Counted from the stretch's first letter, positions 1 to 8,611 are shown. The stretch: 17,444 nt of DNA from JAGPHI01 sp036661035 (GCA_036661035.1 JAVWZM010000046.1:1-17444), one strand, 5' to 3'. Notes: generated by a model not told the origin, from the letters alone. Program-made: numbers and translations.

Positions 1-1853
1 CCCGGTGTTTTCATTACAAATTGCACCGAGGCTATAGTATTGTTTTTAGGGGATAAGAACGAAGAAGGCACAAAGTCCTCATTGCGGAAATCCGCAAGCA
101 TTTTGTCTATTTCGTCATTTACCTTTGTGTCTATATCAGAGGTTTGCGCTTTAAATTCGCCTGTGCCGCTTGCAAGGGTTGCCGTGCCTTTTTTAAGCTC
201 GTTTACACCGTTTGCAAGGCTGCCACTGCCGCCCACAAGGGATTTTGCACCGTCGTATAGGCCGCTTGCGCCACCTGCAAATTGCTGTACACCGCCCAAA
301 TACGCGCCTGTGCCGTCGCTCAGGGCTTTAATGCCGCTGTGCAAATCCGCATAGCCTGTGTTTAAGCCATGCACACCGCCCACATAGCCCTGTAACCCTT
401 GGTCAAACTGGGTGTATTGGGTAGATAAATCCGTTACCGCCTTGGCAAGCGCCGCCATTGCCCCTGCGCTTGTGCCCGTGGCGATGGCAATGTCGTTAAT
501 GCCTTTATCTATGGCGGCATAGCTTGTGCTTAAAGTGCCAACGTCTGTGGCAAGTGTTTTAGCACCGCCCAAAAGCCCATTATACGCACCTATTAAGGTT
601 CGCACATTTGTATCGGTAGATGCGGCAAGAGCCGTTATAGCGGCAGCCACGGTAGGGTTATCGGCGCTTAAGGTTGTTATATTGGTGTTTAAGTCCGCAA
701 GCCCTGTTTTTATTTGTGCAGAGCCTGCCACAAGCTGCGTTAAATCCGGCGCAGCACCACCGCTTGAAAGCTGTGTGGCAAGGGTGCTAAGCCCTGTTGC
801 TATTGCGGCGGAGCCGCTTTTTATTGTGGCTCCGTTTGTGTCAAGGGACGCAAGCCCTGTAACAAATGTGTCGGAGCCTGTCAATAATTTCGCGCTGCCG
901 TCGCGCAAGCCGCCTGCACCTGTTACTAAGCCGTTTGCGCCGTTTGCAATGCCGCCTGCGCCGTCGCAAAGGGACTGCGCGCCGCTTGTAAGCGCGTTTG
1001 CACCGTTATATAAATCGCTCACGCCGTTTTTTAGCTTTACGGCACCGTCGTTTAGCTTTTTAACTCCGTCTTGCAAATCCGTAAATTGGTCGGTAAGAGA
1101 GGAGGTGTCGGGCAGCTCTATGTCCATAGAAAGGGGTATTCCGCTTATCTGCAAGCCCGCCATGCTAAACATTTTCACATCTGCGCTAACCTTGATCGTT
1201 TTTTCGGTGCCGGGCAAAATGGTGTAGTTTAATATTTTGGTGGCACCTGCGTTTGCGGCGGTGGCACCGTCGGCAACTATATTGCCGCATCTTGCCGCGT
1301 CCAGTGTAATGCTTACCTGCAAGGCGTAGTTTTCAAAAAAGCTTTCGTCTGCTTTTGGGTTTTTGCGAAGGGATATTTCCATGGCAAAGGCTCCGTTTTT
1401 ACCTGCCAAATCCTCAGCGGAAATAGCGGTGCCGTTTAGCCGATAGCTTACGCCTACAAGCCATGGCAGCTCGGTGCTTTGCAAATTGCCTTGGTAATAA
1501 AACTTGCCCTTTGGCGCGTGTACGCTTACCTTGCCGTTTTTATATTCCATGGCGTCTGTAGTGGTAAGGTTGCTCACGCTTTTAAAATTGCCGTAATCCT
1601 CAAGCTCGCCGTCGTAAGTAATGTCGAAGGAATTAACCGCATAGGCAGAGTCTACCTTGCCGTCGTTTGTAAGGTTTACATAAATTACCTCGTCTTTAGG
1701 GGCAACTACAAGGGCAGGGGATATGGCGTCGGCAAGCGTGCCTGCGCCCGGCAAGCAAAGCACGGTGGTAAGCAGCAATGCCACCGCAAGCTTAACAGGT
1801 TTAAATGTGCCTTTGCGATAGCGCGCACATGGGATAAGCTTTTTATTAATCAT
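1..1853 (-). CDS. Secreted YhgE/Pip-like Leu-Gly heptad-repeat protein, C-terminus cut by window edge
   Basis: The frame is open from an ATG at 1853 to the window edge, giving 617 codons without a stop. AGGAAGGAAG lies 7 nt upstream of the ATG and fixes the start. Residues 1-18 are basic and residues 20-36 form a hydrophobic core (VKLAVALLLTTVLCLPG), so it is an exported or membrane-anchored protein. Residues about 45-255 are a beta-rich domain without motifs I recognise. Residues about 259-565 are repeats of the xxxLxxG type (for example LNDGAVKLKNG, LTSGAQSLCDG), as in the YhgE/Pip-like heptad family. The last visible residues (NNTIASVQFVMKTP) resemble the segment before the C-terminal membrane anchor in such proteins, so probably little is missing. 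It starts 26 bp after the MMPL stop codon and should share its transcript. An accessory role for the exporter is inference; the substrate is unknown. Confidence 0.85.
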   Translation of the reverse strand, partial: MINKKLIPCARYRKGTFKPVKLAVALLLTTVLCLPGAGTLADAISPALVVAPKDEVIYVNLTNDGKVDSAYAVNSFDITYDGELEDYGNFKSVSNLTTTDAMEYKNGKVSVHAPKGKFYYQGNLQSTELPWLVGVSYRLNGTAISAEDLAGKNGAFAMEISLRKNPKADESFFENYALQVSITLDAARCGNIVADGATAANAGATKILNYTILPGTEKTIKVSADVKMFSMAGLQISGIPLSMDIELPDTSSLTDQFTDLQDGVKKLNDGAVKLKNGVSDLYNGANALTSGAQSLCDGAGGIANGANGLVTGAGGLRDGSAKLLTGSDTFVTGLASLDTNGATIKSGSAAIATGLSTLATQLSSGGAAPDLTQLVAGSAQIKTGLADLNTNITTLSADNPTVAAAITALAASTDTNVRTLIGAYNGLLGGAKTLATDVGTLSTSYAAIDKGINDIAIATGTSAGAMAALAKAVTDLSTQYTQFDQGLQGYVGGVHGLNTGYADLHSGIKALSDGTGAYLGGVQQFAGGASGLYDGAKSLVGGSGSLANGVNELKKGTATLASGTGEFKAQTSDIDTKVNDEIDKMLADFRNEDFVPSSFLSPKNNTIASVQFVMKTP

Positions 1854-1879
1854 AACATTACTTCCTTCCTTGCTGTAAT

Positions 1880-3967
1880 TTACGCATTAGAAGATGTTTT
1901 GGCTTTCTTTTTTGGGAAAACAAACTTTGTATGATAGGTGGTTTTAGGCAAAATGCAATCGCACAAAATAAGCATTGCAGGCAAGAACAAAAGCACCATT
2001 ATGCAAGAAAATGCCGCTCCGCGCCCAAGCACTGTGCCAAGCTGGCTTACAACTGCGTTTGTGGATATTACGCCAATCATTACCCCTGCCATGGTTAAAA
2101 TACCGGCAGATGTTAATATAGATGGCGCAGTTTCGGCAATGGTTTGCTTTATTGCCTCGTGCTTAAACAGAGTTTGCCGCTTTTGCAGATATCTTTCGGA
2201 TAAGAGTATGGCGTAGTCTACCGTTGCGCCAAGCTGTACGGTGTTTATTACAAGATATCCTATATAGTGTATTTCGTCCCCCATAAAGTATGGGAACGCT
2301 AAATTCATCCAAATAGATGCCTCTATGGTAAGCAGCAAAAGCAGGGGAATTGATATAGACTTAAATGTAACCAGCAGTACAAACCCTATGGCTAAAATAG
2401 CAACGGCATTTACCAGTACATTATCCGCCGTAACGGTAGTCATCATATCAAAATTATTCACGCTATTGCCGCAAAGATGATATTCGTTGTCGTAATATTC
2501 CGCCACAAGGCCGCGTACCTGCTTTACCACGGCAAATGCCTCGGCGCCCTCGTCCGGCATGTCAAGGCTTATGATAAAGCGGCTGTAGTTAGGCGAAAGC
2601 ATTTGCTCTACCATATCTTGTGGTAAAAATTCCGGAGGAATTTGCGTGCCTACCATGTTCACATAGGAGATGACAGAGGTTACCTCGGGTATCGCTTTAA
2701 GCTCGTCATTAAGCGCAATTTCCTTGCCCCATTCGCCCCGTGGTACCAAAAGCGCCATTTGCGATGCCTTGCCAAAGGTATCGTTAATCATTACAGTGTC
2801 TGCGCCTGCCTTGGTTTTCGGATCGGAGCTTGCGGCACCGTAGCGGAAGGTGTTGCTTTGCTGGGCTAAATAGCAAGGCACCATCAGCAAAAACGCAAGC
2901 AGTAAAACAGGCACTCGCACGGCGGTAATGGCATTGCCCATTTTACGAAACGACGGTAAAAACGAACGATGCTTTGTTTTATCTATCAGCTTATAGGTCA
3001 TCACGCCCACCACAGGCAAAAAGACCAAAACGGAAATAAGGCTGAAGAAAATGCCCTTTGCAAGCACAAAGCCCATGTCGGGGCCTATCTTAAAGCGCAT
3101 TAGTGTAAGCGCCAAAAAGCCAAGCACCGTGGTAAGGCCGCTTGCCATAACGGTGGAAAAAGATTTCACCATTGCCTTGCGCATTGCCTCGCGTATTTCA
3201 ACGCCCGATTCCCGATAATCTTGAAAAGCGTTAAGCAGGAAAATGGCATAGTCCATGGAAACGGCAAGCTGTAATATAGGCGCAACGCCTTGAGTGATAA
3301 AGCTTACTTCTTTTAAAAATATATTAGTGCCGAGGTTTAGCAAAATAGATACACCGATAGCGATTATAAACAGCACAGGCTCAAACCAAGACCGTGTGGT
3401 TATAAACAAAATCAGCAATGCCATAGGCACAACGGTTATCATTATTTTTGCAATTTCGTTTTGTGTTGCAAGCTGCGCCTCTGCCATGTCTACGGTTTCG
3501 CCGGCTACAGCGGCATCTGCGCCTACACATTCGCGTATGGCGGTAACAACCTTAACGGCGTTCACGCTTTTGTCTGCCGTTACGGAAAACAGCGCGCCGC
3601 CGTCTTTATAGTAGGCATCTACTGTTTTGGCGTCTGCAAGCTCCAGCGGCTGGCCAATATTTATCACATCGTCAAGCCAGCTTACGTTTTCGACAAAGCT
3701 GAGGGCTTTAAGCTCGGCTTTTGCCTCAAGCGCCTTTGGAATACTTACATTTGGCAGATACACACGGATATTTGGCGTTGCCTGTGTGTATTCGGTGTTC
3801 ATCACATTAAGCGCGGTAGTGGAGGGCGTGCCGTCGGGCAGATAATCCACCAAATCGTAATTCACTTTAACTTCGCCCATAGTTAAAAGGCTGAACACCG
3901 CAAGTACAAGAAAAATTACCAGCACCATACGTTTATGCGCGATAATTTTTTCCGCAATTCGTTCCAT
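1880..3967 (-). CDS. MMPL/RND-superfamily exporter (HAE3-like)
   Basis: This 695-residue protein has the two-fold architecture of MMPL/RND transporters. Residues 14-30 are TM1, followed by an extracytoplasmic domain at about 31-172 and a membrane bundle at about 173-325. The second half repeats this: TM at about 351-367, an extracytoplasmic domain at about 370-515, and a bundle at about 517-671. Each bundle carries the acidic intramembrane motif of the family, MDYAIF at 238-243 and VDYAILL at 583-589. These are expected to serve proton-driven export. The C-terminus is basic (KFVFPKKKAK). The ATG at 3967 follows AAGGAGG by 6-7 nt. The gene is first in a two-gene operon with the heptad-repeat protein and diverges from a TetR gene, an arrangement typical of regulated lipid, drug or metabolite export. 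The substrate cannot be told from sequence. Family assignment is firm; the specific role is inferred. Confidence 0.93.
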   Translation of the reverse strand: MERIAEKIIAHKRMVLVIFLVLAVFSLLTMGEVKVNYDLVDYLPDGTPSTTALNVMNTEYTQATPNIRVYLPNVSIPKALEAKAELKALSFVENVSWLDDVINIGQPLELADAKTVDAYYKDGGALFSVTADKSVNAVKVVTAIRECVGADAAVAGETVDMAEAQLATQNEIAKIMITVVPMALLILFITTRSWFEPVLFIIAIGVSILLNLGTNIFLKEVSFITQGVAPILQLAVSMDYAIFLLNAFQDYRESGVEIREAMRKAMVKSFSTVMASGLTTVLGFLALTLMRFKIGPDMGFVLAKGIFFSLISVLVFLPVVGVMTYKLIDKTKHRSFLPSFRKMGNAITAVRVPVLLLAFLLMVPCYLAQQSNTFRYGAASSDPKTKAGADTVMINDTFGKASQMALLVPRGEWGKEIALNDELKAIPEVTSVISYVNMVGTQIPPEFLPQDMVEQMLSPNYSRFIISLDMPDEGAEAFAVVKQVRGLVAEYYDNEYHLCGNSVNNFDMMTTVTADNVLVNAVAILAIGFVLLVTFKSISIPLLLLLTIEASIWMNLAFPYFMGDEIHYIGYLVINTVQLGATVDYAILLSERYLQKRQTLFKHEAIKQTIAETAPSILTSAGILTMAGVMIGVISTNAVVSQLGTVLGRGAAFSCIMVLLFLPAMLILCDCILPKTTYHTKFVFPKKKAKTSSNA

Positions 3968-4048
3968 GGTGCGCCTCCTTTCAAGGCTGTTTTAATTGGC
4001 ACGTCTATTTGGATAATGAACTTCGTGTTGATTTTCTTTCATATGTAT

Positions 4049-4077
4049 ATTATAATAAAAACAAAGATAGTACGCAA
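4049..4077 (-). promoter_or_regulatory. Promoter of the MMPL operon
   Basis: On the minus strand, TTGCGT (4072-4077) and TATAAT (4049-4054) are separated by exactly 17 nt. The predicted transcript starts near 4042, about 75 nt before the MMPL start codon. An AGTACGC word (4069-4075) overlaps the -35 element and recurs at 4113-4119 next to a palindrome, so repression by the divergent TetR protein is plausible. Confidence 0.7.
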
Positions 4078-4107
4078 CAAACAAAACCTTTGATTAGTGT
4101 TAATAAA

Positions 4108-4118
4108 CGTACAGTACG
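4108..4118. promoter_or_regulatory. Candidate operator palindrome (CGTAC-A-GTACG)
   Basis: This is an 11-bp perfect palindrome with one central base, in the gap between the divergent MMPL and TetR genes. Its right half extends to AGTACGC, which also occurs at 4069-4075, 44 bp away over the MMPL -35 box. It is a candidate TetR binding site. It is short for a TetR operator, so confidence is limited. Confidence 0.35.
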
Positions 4119-4151
4119 CCGCCTTTTTGTATGTTAGAAAGGAAACTTTTT

Positions 4152-4754
4152 ATGAACGAAAATTTATATGTTGACCGACGTATTCGCAAAACCAGAAAGC
4201 TGCTGCGCGAAAGCCTTCTAAAATTGATGTCCCGAAAAAAGCTGCACGATATTACAGTGAAGGAGCTTTGTGAAGAAGCAGATGTAAACCGCGGTACTTT
4301 TTATGCTCATTATCGCGACGTGTACGATTTGTTTGCCATAATGGAGGACGAGATTTTCGACGAGCTTTCCTTGGTGCTTAGCAATTATTATCTTACAGCG
4401 GACATGCTTACGCAGAAAAAGCAGTTGCCCTGTTTTCTTGAGGCGTTTGAATATCTTGTGGAAAATTATGCCCTTTGCGAGGTTTTGCTTGGCATTAACC
4501 GCGACCAAATTTTTATAGATAAAATTTCCGATGTAGGGCGCAGCCGCTGTGTTATGGCGTGGGTACAGCTTTACAATACCATTTCAAGGCGAGATGCCGA
4601 GTATTTTTACTCCTTTACCGTGTCGGGTTGTATAGGCATCTTGCAGTATTGGCTTAGCAACGGGCGCAAGGAATCTGCCAAAGAGCTTGCACAGCTTGCG
4701 GAGAGATTTATTTTGCAGGGTATTCCCATATTAAGGCCGTCGCCAAAGCGGTAA
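4152..4754 (+). CDS. TetR/AcrR-family regulator, divergent from the MMPL operon
   Basis: The protein has 200 residues, with start at the ATG at 4152. An in-frame ATG at 4131 exists, but GAAAGGAAA (4137-4145) lies between the two and is spaced correctly for 4152. The N-terminal helix-turn-helix covers residues about 34-61: ITVKELCEEADVNRGTFYAHY, then a recognition-helix tail ending RDVYDLF. The Gly-Thr-Phe-Tyr-x-His-Tyr core is typical of TetR. The remaining 130-odd residues are helical and lack recognisable ligand signatures; they resemble the TetR C-terminal domains found beside Bacillota efflux genes. Divergence from the MMPL/heptad operon, with a shared 184-bp gap, suggests local repression and self-control. 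No convincing -35/-10 pair for this gene was found. Family confidence is high; the target is inferred from position. Confidence 0.9.
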   Translation: MNENLYVDRRIRKTRKLLRESLLKLMSRKKLHDITVKELCEEADVNRGTFYAHYRDVYDLFAIMEDEIFDELSLVLSNYYLTADMLTQKKQLPCFLEAFEYLVENYALCEVLLGINRDQIFIDKISDVGRSRCVMAWVQLYNTISRRDAEYFYSFTVSGCIGILQYWLSNGRKESAKELAQLAERFILQGIPILRPSPKR

Positions 4755-4855
4755 ATATGCAAAAATTCGGCACATAAATAAAAGGCTGAAAGCAAGATGA
4801 GAAAAGAGTATTATAATAATAAAATCAATTGCTGTCGATAACCGCTTGCGGATAT

Positions 4856-4983
4856 TATAGCAACCGTACTTGACATGTAGATATTTTACTTTGTTGTATG
4901 TTGCTATATAACCCCCTCGCAGGGCGATTCTATGCGCCGGCCAAGGTCCGATGCGCAATAGCAATGTGTGCGCACATTGCTAT
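4856..4983 (+). repeat. Structured intergenic repeat, copy 1
   Basis: This lies between the convergent TetR and hflX genes. It contains, in order: stem TATAGCAAC (4856-4864)/GTTGCTATA (4900-4908); a small hairpin TCGC-AGG-GCGA; TGCGC...GCGCA enclosing GGCC-AA-GGTC; and a palindrome with 11-bp arms ATAGCAATGTG/CACATTGCTAT (4958-4983). The same sequence and order recur in opposite orientation at 10933-11062, and a diverged form lies at 9484-9622. Stem bases differ between copies but remain paired. It may be a non-autonomous palindromic repeat (ERIC/IRU-like in size) or a structured RNA; I know no named family it matches. Confidence 0.8.
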
Positions 4984-4992
4984 ATCGGGCAT

Positions 4993-5020
4993 AAAAAAAG
5001 AGGAATGTACTACATTCCTC
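4993..5020 (-). terminator. Intrinsic terminator of hflX
   Basis: Read on the minus strand, GAGGAATGTA pairs with TACATTCCTC (5000-5020) and is followed by seven T residues. It sits 20 bp past the hflX stop codon. The loop is tight, so the outermost 8 bp probably form the working stem. Confidence 0.8.
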
Positions 5021-5039
5021 CGCGCAGCAAAGCGCATTA

Positions 5040-6281
5040 TCAAACTAAAAATTCATTGTAAAAATGCAAATCCATGGCTTTTACTATGCCCTCAAAATAT
5101 ACGCCGTCGTCGCGGTATTCCTCGCAAAGCACTGTGCCGCGCGTGCGCATGGGCGCTGCCAAAGAAAGCTTATCATAGGGCAGCAAAATGCTTATACGGC
5201 GCACTCTGTCGGATAAAAGCTTATCCACAGCCGCGAGCAGCTCGCAAAGCCCCTCCCCTGTAACGGCAGAGGTAAGCATGGCTTCAGAGTTGAAAAGCGC
5301 GGCGTTAAGCTTATCGCATTTGTTGTAAACGGTAATCTGCGGTATGTCCTCACAGTGCAGCTCTGCCAAAACGGCATCGGTTACTATTTGCTGCTCGTGA
5401 GATTTTTCGTCGGACGCATCGCATATTTTTAATATAATATCGGCGTATGCGGCTTCCTCCAAGGTGCTTTTAAACGCATTTACAAGGCCGTGGGGCAAGC
5501 GGCTCACAAAGCCAACGGTGTCTATAGCCACACAGGCAAGGCCGCTTGGCAGCGTCAGCTTGCGCACGGTTGGATCCAGCGTGGCAAAAAGCATGTCTGC
5601 CGCCATGGTGTCTGCACCGCAAAGCTTGTTTAAAAGGCTGCTTTTGCCAACGTTGGTATATCCCACAAGGGCTATTATTGGCACGCCGCTTTTTTCTCGT
5701 GCCTTGCGCGTTTCGCCGCGGCGTTTTTCCATTTCTTCAAGGCGTTCCTCAAGGGCTTCTATGCGTCTTTTGATGTGACGCTTATCGTATTCAAGGCGGC
5801 TTTCGCCTGCGCCTCTGCGCGCGCCGCCGCCACCGCCGCCACCGCCGCCTTGTCGGGACATAGATGCCCCAAGCCCGGCTAAACGCGGCAGACGATATCG
5901 CAGCTCCGCAAGCTCTGTTTGCAGCTTGCCTTCGTTTGAAACGGCTCTTTTTGCAAATATTTCAAGTATCAGCATGGTGCGGTCGATTACGCGCACGCCA
6001 AGCACTTCTTCAAGGTTGCGTATTTGGCTGCCCGATAATTCAGCGTCAAAAATAGCTATTTCCGCCTCTAGATTTATGCAATACATGCGCCCTTCTTCGG
6101 CGCGCCCCTCGCCTATATAGGTAGCGGCGTCAGGTGCGTCGCGCTTTTGGATTATTTCCGCCACGGCGTCGATATTGTTGGCGTCTGCCAATGCCGAAAG
6201 CTCGCTGATACTGCTTTGCATATCGTATTCGCCGCAGTCTACCGCAAACAATACGGCGTTAATTCTGCTGTCTTGTGTCAT
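5040..6281 (-). CDS. hflX: Ribosome-splitting GTPase HflX
   Basis: The start is the ATG at 6281, preceded by AAGGAGA; an upstream in-frame ATG at 6389 has no ribosome site and lies above the promoter. The product has 413 residues. The N-terminal HflX domain spans about 1-160 and includes YIGEGRAEEG and IFDAELSGSQIRNLEE. A charged coiled coil follows at about 163-195, then the G domain: G1 GYTNVGKS (207-214), G2 TLDPT (234-238), G3 DTVGF (254-258), G4 NKCD (320-323), G5 near SAVTGEG (338-344). HflX binds 50S subunits and rescues or splits stalled ribosomes, often under heat or antibiotic stress. One oddity is nine consecutive glycines at 145-153 just before RRGAGESRLE, where family members have a short Gly-rich loop (GPGE-type); they are encoded by three copies of a 9-bp GGCGGCGGT unit (5823-5849). 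Confidence 0.96.
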   Translation of the reverse strand: MTQDSRINAVLFAVDCGEYDMQSSISELSALADANNIDAVAEIIQKRDAPDAATYIGEGRAEEGRMYCINLEAEIAIFDAELSGSQIRNLEEVLGVRVIDRTMLILEIFAKRAVSNEGKLQTELAELRYRLPRLAGLGASMSRQGGGGGGGGGARRGAGESRLEYDKRHIKRRIEALEERLEEMEKRRGETRKAREKSGVPIIALVGYTNVGKSSLLNKLCGADTMAADMLFATLDPTVRKLTLPSGLACVAIDTVGFVSRLPHGLVNAFKSTLEEAAYADIILKICDASDEKSHEQQIVTDAVLAELHCEDIPQITVYNKCDKLNAALFNSEAMLTSAVTGEGLCELLAAVDKLLSDRVRRISILLPYDKLSLAAPMRTRGTVLCEEYRDDGVYFEGIVKAMDLHFYNEFLV

Positions 6282-6348
6282 ATTTCTCCTTAAATAACCC
6301 ACTTGCGGATATATTAAATTATACCCTGTTCGTGCATACGTTAATTGT

Positions 6349-6377
6349 ATTATAATGCGCAAAAATACCCGCGTCAA
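6349..6377 (-). promoter_or_regulatory. Promoter of hflX
   Basis: On the minus strand, TTGACG (6372-6377) and TATAAT (6349-6354) are separated by 17 nt. Transcription would begin near 6342, leaving a leader of about 60 nt. Its -35 lies 6 bp from the -35 of the proBA promoter on the other strand. Confidence 0.8.
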
Positions 6378-6383
6378 ACTATT

Positions 6384-6412
6384 TTGCATTTAAACATAAT
6401 TTGTGGTACAAT
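6384..6412 (+). promoter_or_regulatory. Promoter of proBA
   Basis: TTGCAT (6384-6389) and TACAAT (6407-6412) are separated by 17 nt. The leader to the proB ATG is only about 40 nt. It contains a small GCCC-ATAAA-GGGC hairpin (6428-6440) just before the ribosome site, which leaves no room for a T-box. Confidence 0.75.
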
Positions 6413-6458
6413 AAAACATATTTATCCGCCCATAAAGGGCTACTTTAGGAGTGTAAAA

Positions 6459-7238
6459 ATGAGGGTAGTTGTTAAGGTCGGCACGTCAACCTTGGCGCAT
6501 CATACGGGGCTTTTGAATATCCGTTTGGTGGAGGCACTTTGTAAAACATTAAGCGATATTAAAAACGCAGGCCACGAGGTATTGCTTGTGTCCTCGGGTG
6601 CTATCGGCATGGGCGTAGGCAAGCTGCCCCTTAACGGCAGGCCCTCTGATATGGCAACAAAGCAGGCGGCTGCCGCGGTGGGCCAGTGCGAGCTGATGTA
6701 CACTTACGATAAGCTGTTTACCCAGTATGGCCACACGGTAGCGCAGATATTGCTCACAGGTGCCGATATAGAGGACGAACAGCGCCGCCACAATATAGAG
6801 GCTACCTTATCTCGCCTTTTAGAGCTTGGCGCAATACCTATCATCAACGAAAACGATACTGTTTCCACAGAGGAAATAGCAGTGGGCGACAACGATACCC
6901 TGTCGGCGATTGTGGCAGTTAGCACAAATGCAGATTTGCTGGTGCTGCTAAGCGATATCGACGGGCTGTATACCGCAGATCCACATAATGACGCAAACGC
7001 AGTGCTTATACCCGTAGTGTATGGCGTTACAGACGAAATGTACCAAAATGCAGGCGATACGGCAGGTGGGCAGGGCACAGGCGGCATGCACACAAAGCTT
7101 GGTGCCGCGCGCACTGCAAACGCAGGCGGTATAGATATGGTGATATCAAACGGAGCATATCCGAGTAATTTATACGATATTATAGAAGGCAAAAGCGTAG
7201 GCACGCGCTTTATTGCGAAGGAGGCGGCACTATGCTAG
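6459..7238 (+). CDS. proB: Glutamate 5-kinase, short form without PUA domain
   Basis: This enzyme phosphorylates L-glutamate with ATP to glutamyl-5-phosphate, the committed and usually proline-inhibited step of proline synthesis in the cytoplasm. The ATG at 6459 follows TTAGGAGTG and gives 259 residues, covering the whole amino-acid-kinase fold: KVGTST near the N-terminus (6-11), VSSGAIGMG (44-52), IINENDTVS (128-136), GDND (143-146), LLSDIDGLYTADP (163-175) and GTGGMHTK (206-213). Enterobacterial ProB is about 367 residues because of a C-terminal PUA domain. That domain is absent here, as in several Bacillota; the gene is not truncated, since it ends cleanly and overlaps proA by 7 nt. Coupled translation with proA is likely. 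Confidence 0.97.
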   Translation: MRVVVKVGTSTLAHHTGLLNIRLVEALCKTLSDIKNAGHEVLLVSSGAIGMGVGKLPLNGRPSDMATKQAAAAVGQCELMYTYDKLFTQYGHTVAQILLTGADIEDEQRRHNIEATLSRLLELGAIPIINENDTVSTEEIAVGDNDTLSAIVAVSTNADLLVLLSDIDGLYTADPHNDANAVLIPVVYGVTDEMYQNAGDTAGGQGTGGMHTKLGAARTANAGGIDMVISNGAYPSNLYDIIEGKSVGTRFIAKEAALC

Positions 7239-8464
7239 AGGGGCTTTTGCAAAGGGCTAAAAAGGCAAAGCCAATAGCTGCAAGGCTGGATAATGCCGAA
7301 AAAAGCGCTTTGCTATGCGCCATGGCAGACGCATTAATACAGGGCGAGGACAATATTTTAGTTGCCAACGCAAAGGATCTGCAAGAGGCAAATGGGCTAA
7401 TTTCCGATGTAATGCAAGATAGGTTGATGCTTAACCACGAGAGAATTATTGCCATGGCAGAGGGCGTGCGCCGCACAGCCGGCTTGCCAAACCCAACAGG
7501 GCATATAGAAAGCGAAACACGCCACACAAACGGCATGCTTATCAGCAAGGTAAGAGTGCCAATGGGCGTTATTGCCATTATCTACGAAAGTAGACCAAAC
7601 GTTACCGCAGACGCAGCCGTGCTTTGCATTAAAAGCGGAAACGTGTGCATTTTGCGAGGTGGCAAAGAGGCTGTAAACACCAATGCCGCCATTGCGGAAT
7701 GTTTATGTAATGTTCTGGAAAAAGCAGGCTTTACGCGAGATTTGATTAATTTTGTAGACGATACCACCCGTGAGGGCGCAAACGAAATAATGCGTGCGCG
7801 CGGCTATGTGGATTTGCTGATACCTCGTGGCGGCGCAGGGCTTATAAGGGCATGCGTGGAAAACGCCCTTGTGCCATGCATAGAAACAGGCACAGGCATT
7901 TGCCACATTTACGTAGATAAATCGGCAGATATAAACATGGCGGTTAATATCGCGGTAAATGCAAAGGCAAGCCGCCCAAGCGTGTGCAATGCGGCAGAGG
8001 TTTGCCTTGTGCATAAAGACATTGCTGAAAGCTTTTTGCCGCTTCTTGCAATGGCTATGGCTGAAAAACATGTAGAGCTTCGCCTTTGTGGGCGCAGCGC
8101 AAAAATAATTGAAGGCAAAATTGCCGAATTACACGATTTTGACACAGAATTTTTAGATTATATACTTAGCGTTTGTATTGTGGACGATATTAATGATGCC
8201 ATAGAACATATTGCGGCACATTCCACAGGCCATAGCGAGGCTATAATTACCGAAAGCCAGTCTGCCGCCAAAAAGTTTTGCAAAGAGGTGGACAGCGCGG
8301 CGGTGTATGTAAACGCATCTACGCGCTTTACAGACGGGGGCGAGTTTGGCTTTGGGTGCGAGATGGGCATTTCCACGCAAAAGCTTGGCGCCAGAGGGCC
8401 TATGGGGCTTTACGAGCTTACAAGCTATAAATACATCATATCGGGCAATGGGCAAACAAGGTAG
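7232..8464 (+). CDS. proA: Glutamate-5-semialdehyde dehydrogenase (gamma-glutamyl phosphate reductase)
   Basis: This is the second enzyme of proline synthesis: NADPH-dependent reduction of glutamyl-5-phosphate to glutamate-5-semialdehyde, which cyclises to pyrroline-5-carboxylate. The 410-residue length is normal. Diagnostic segments are YESRPNVTADAA (118-129), LRGGKEAVNTN (141-151), IETGTGICHIYVD (217-229), RPSVCNAAE with catalytic Cys252 (248-256), and GISTQKLGARGPMGL near the C-terminus. GAAGGAGGC lies about 7 nt before the ATG at 7232, inside the end of proB, and the ATG overlaps the proB stop codon. proC is not in this window and must be encoded elsewhere. Confidence 0.97.
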   Translation: MLEGLLQRAKKAKPIAARLDNAEKSALLCAMADALIQGEDNILVANAKDLQEANGLISDVMQDRLMLNHERIIAMAEGVRRTAGLPNPTGHIESETRHTNGMLISKVRVPMGVIAIIYESRPNVTADAAVLCIKSGNVCILRGGKEAVNTNAAIAECLCNVLEKAGFTRDLINFVDDTTREGANEIMRARGYVDLLIPRGGAGLIRACVENALVPCIETGTGICHIYVDKSADINMAVNIAVNAKASRPSVCNAAEVCLVHKDIAESFLPLLAMAMAEKHVELRLCGRSAKIIEGKIAELHDFDTEFLDYILSVCIVDDINDAIEHIAAHSTGHSEAIITESQSAAKKFCKEVDSAAVYVNASTRFTDGGEFGFGCEMGISTQKLGARGPMGLYELTSYKYIISGNGQTR

Positions 8465-8611
8465 CCTTTGGGTTTGAAAAGGCATTATTTTGATGCCGCA
8501 TTAAAAGTAATTTGCCGCAGGCTGTATATTTTTGCGAAAAGCCGTGGCGCAATGCCTTGCAAAACGAAGGCTTTTATCTATTTTAGTACGCGAAAGCGCA
8601 TGGAGGTTATT

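Noticed and set aside
40..1227. Plus-strand open frames opposite the heptad-repeat gene (40-354 and 526-1227)
   Set aside because: They are kept open by the regular Gly/Leu codon pattern of the minus-strand gene, have no ribosome sites, and read as low-complexity Ala/Pro/Ser/Val.
4898..5263. Plus-strand open frame of 121 codons between TetR and hflX
   Set aside because: It runs through the structured repeat and the hflX terminator and then antisense to hflX, with no ribosome site.
6413..6458. Proline T-box before proBA
   Set aside because: Only about 40 nt separate the promoter from the proB start, too short for a T-box, and no T-box core sequence was seen.
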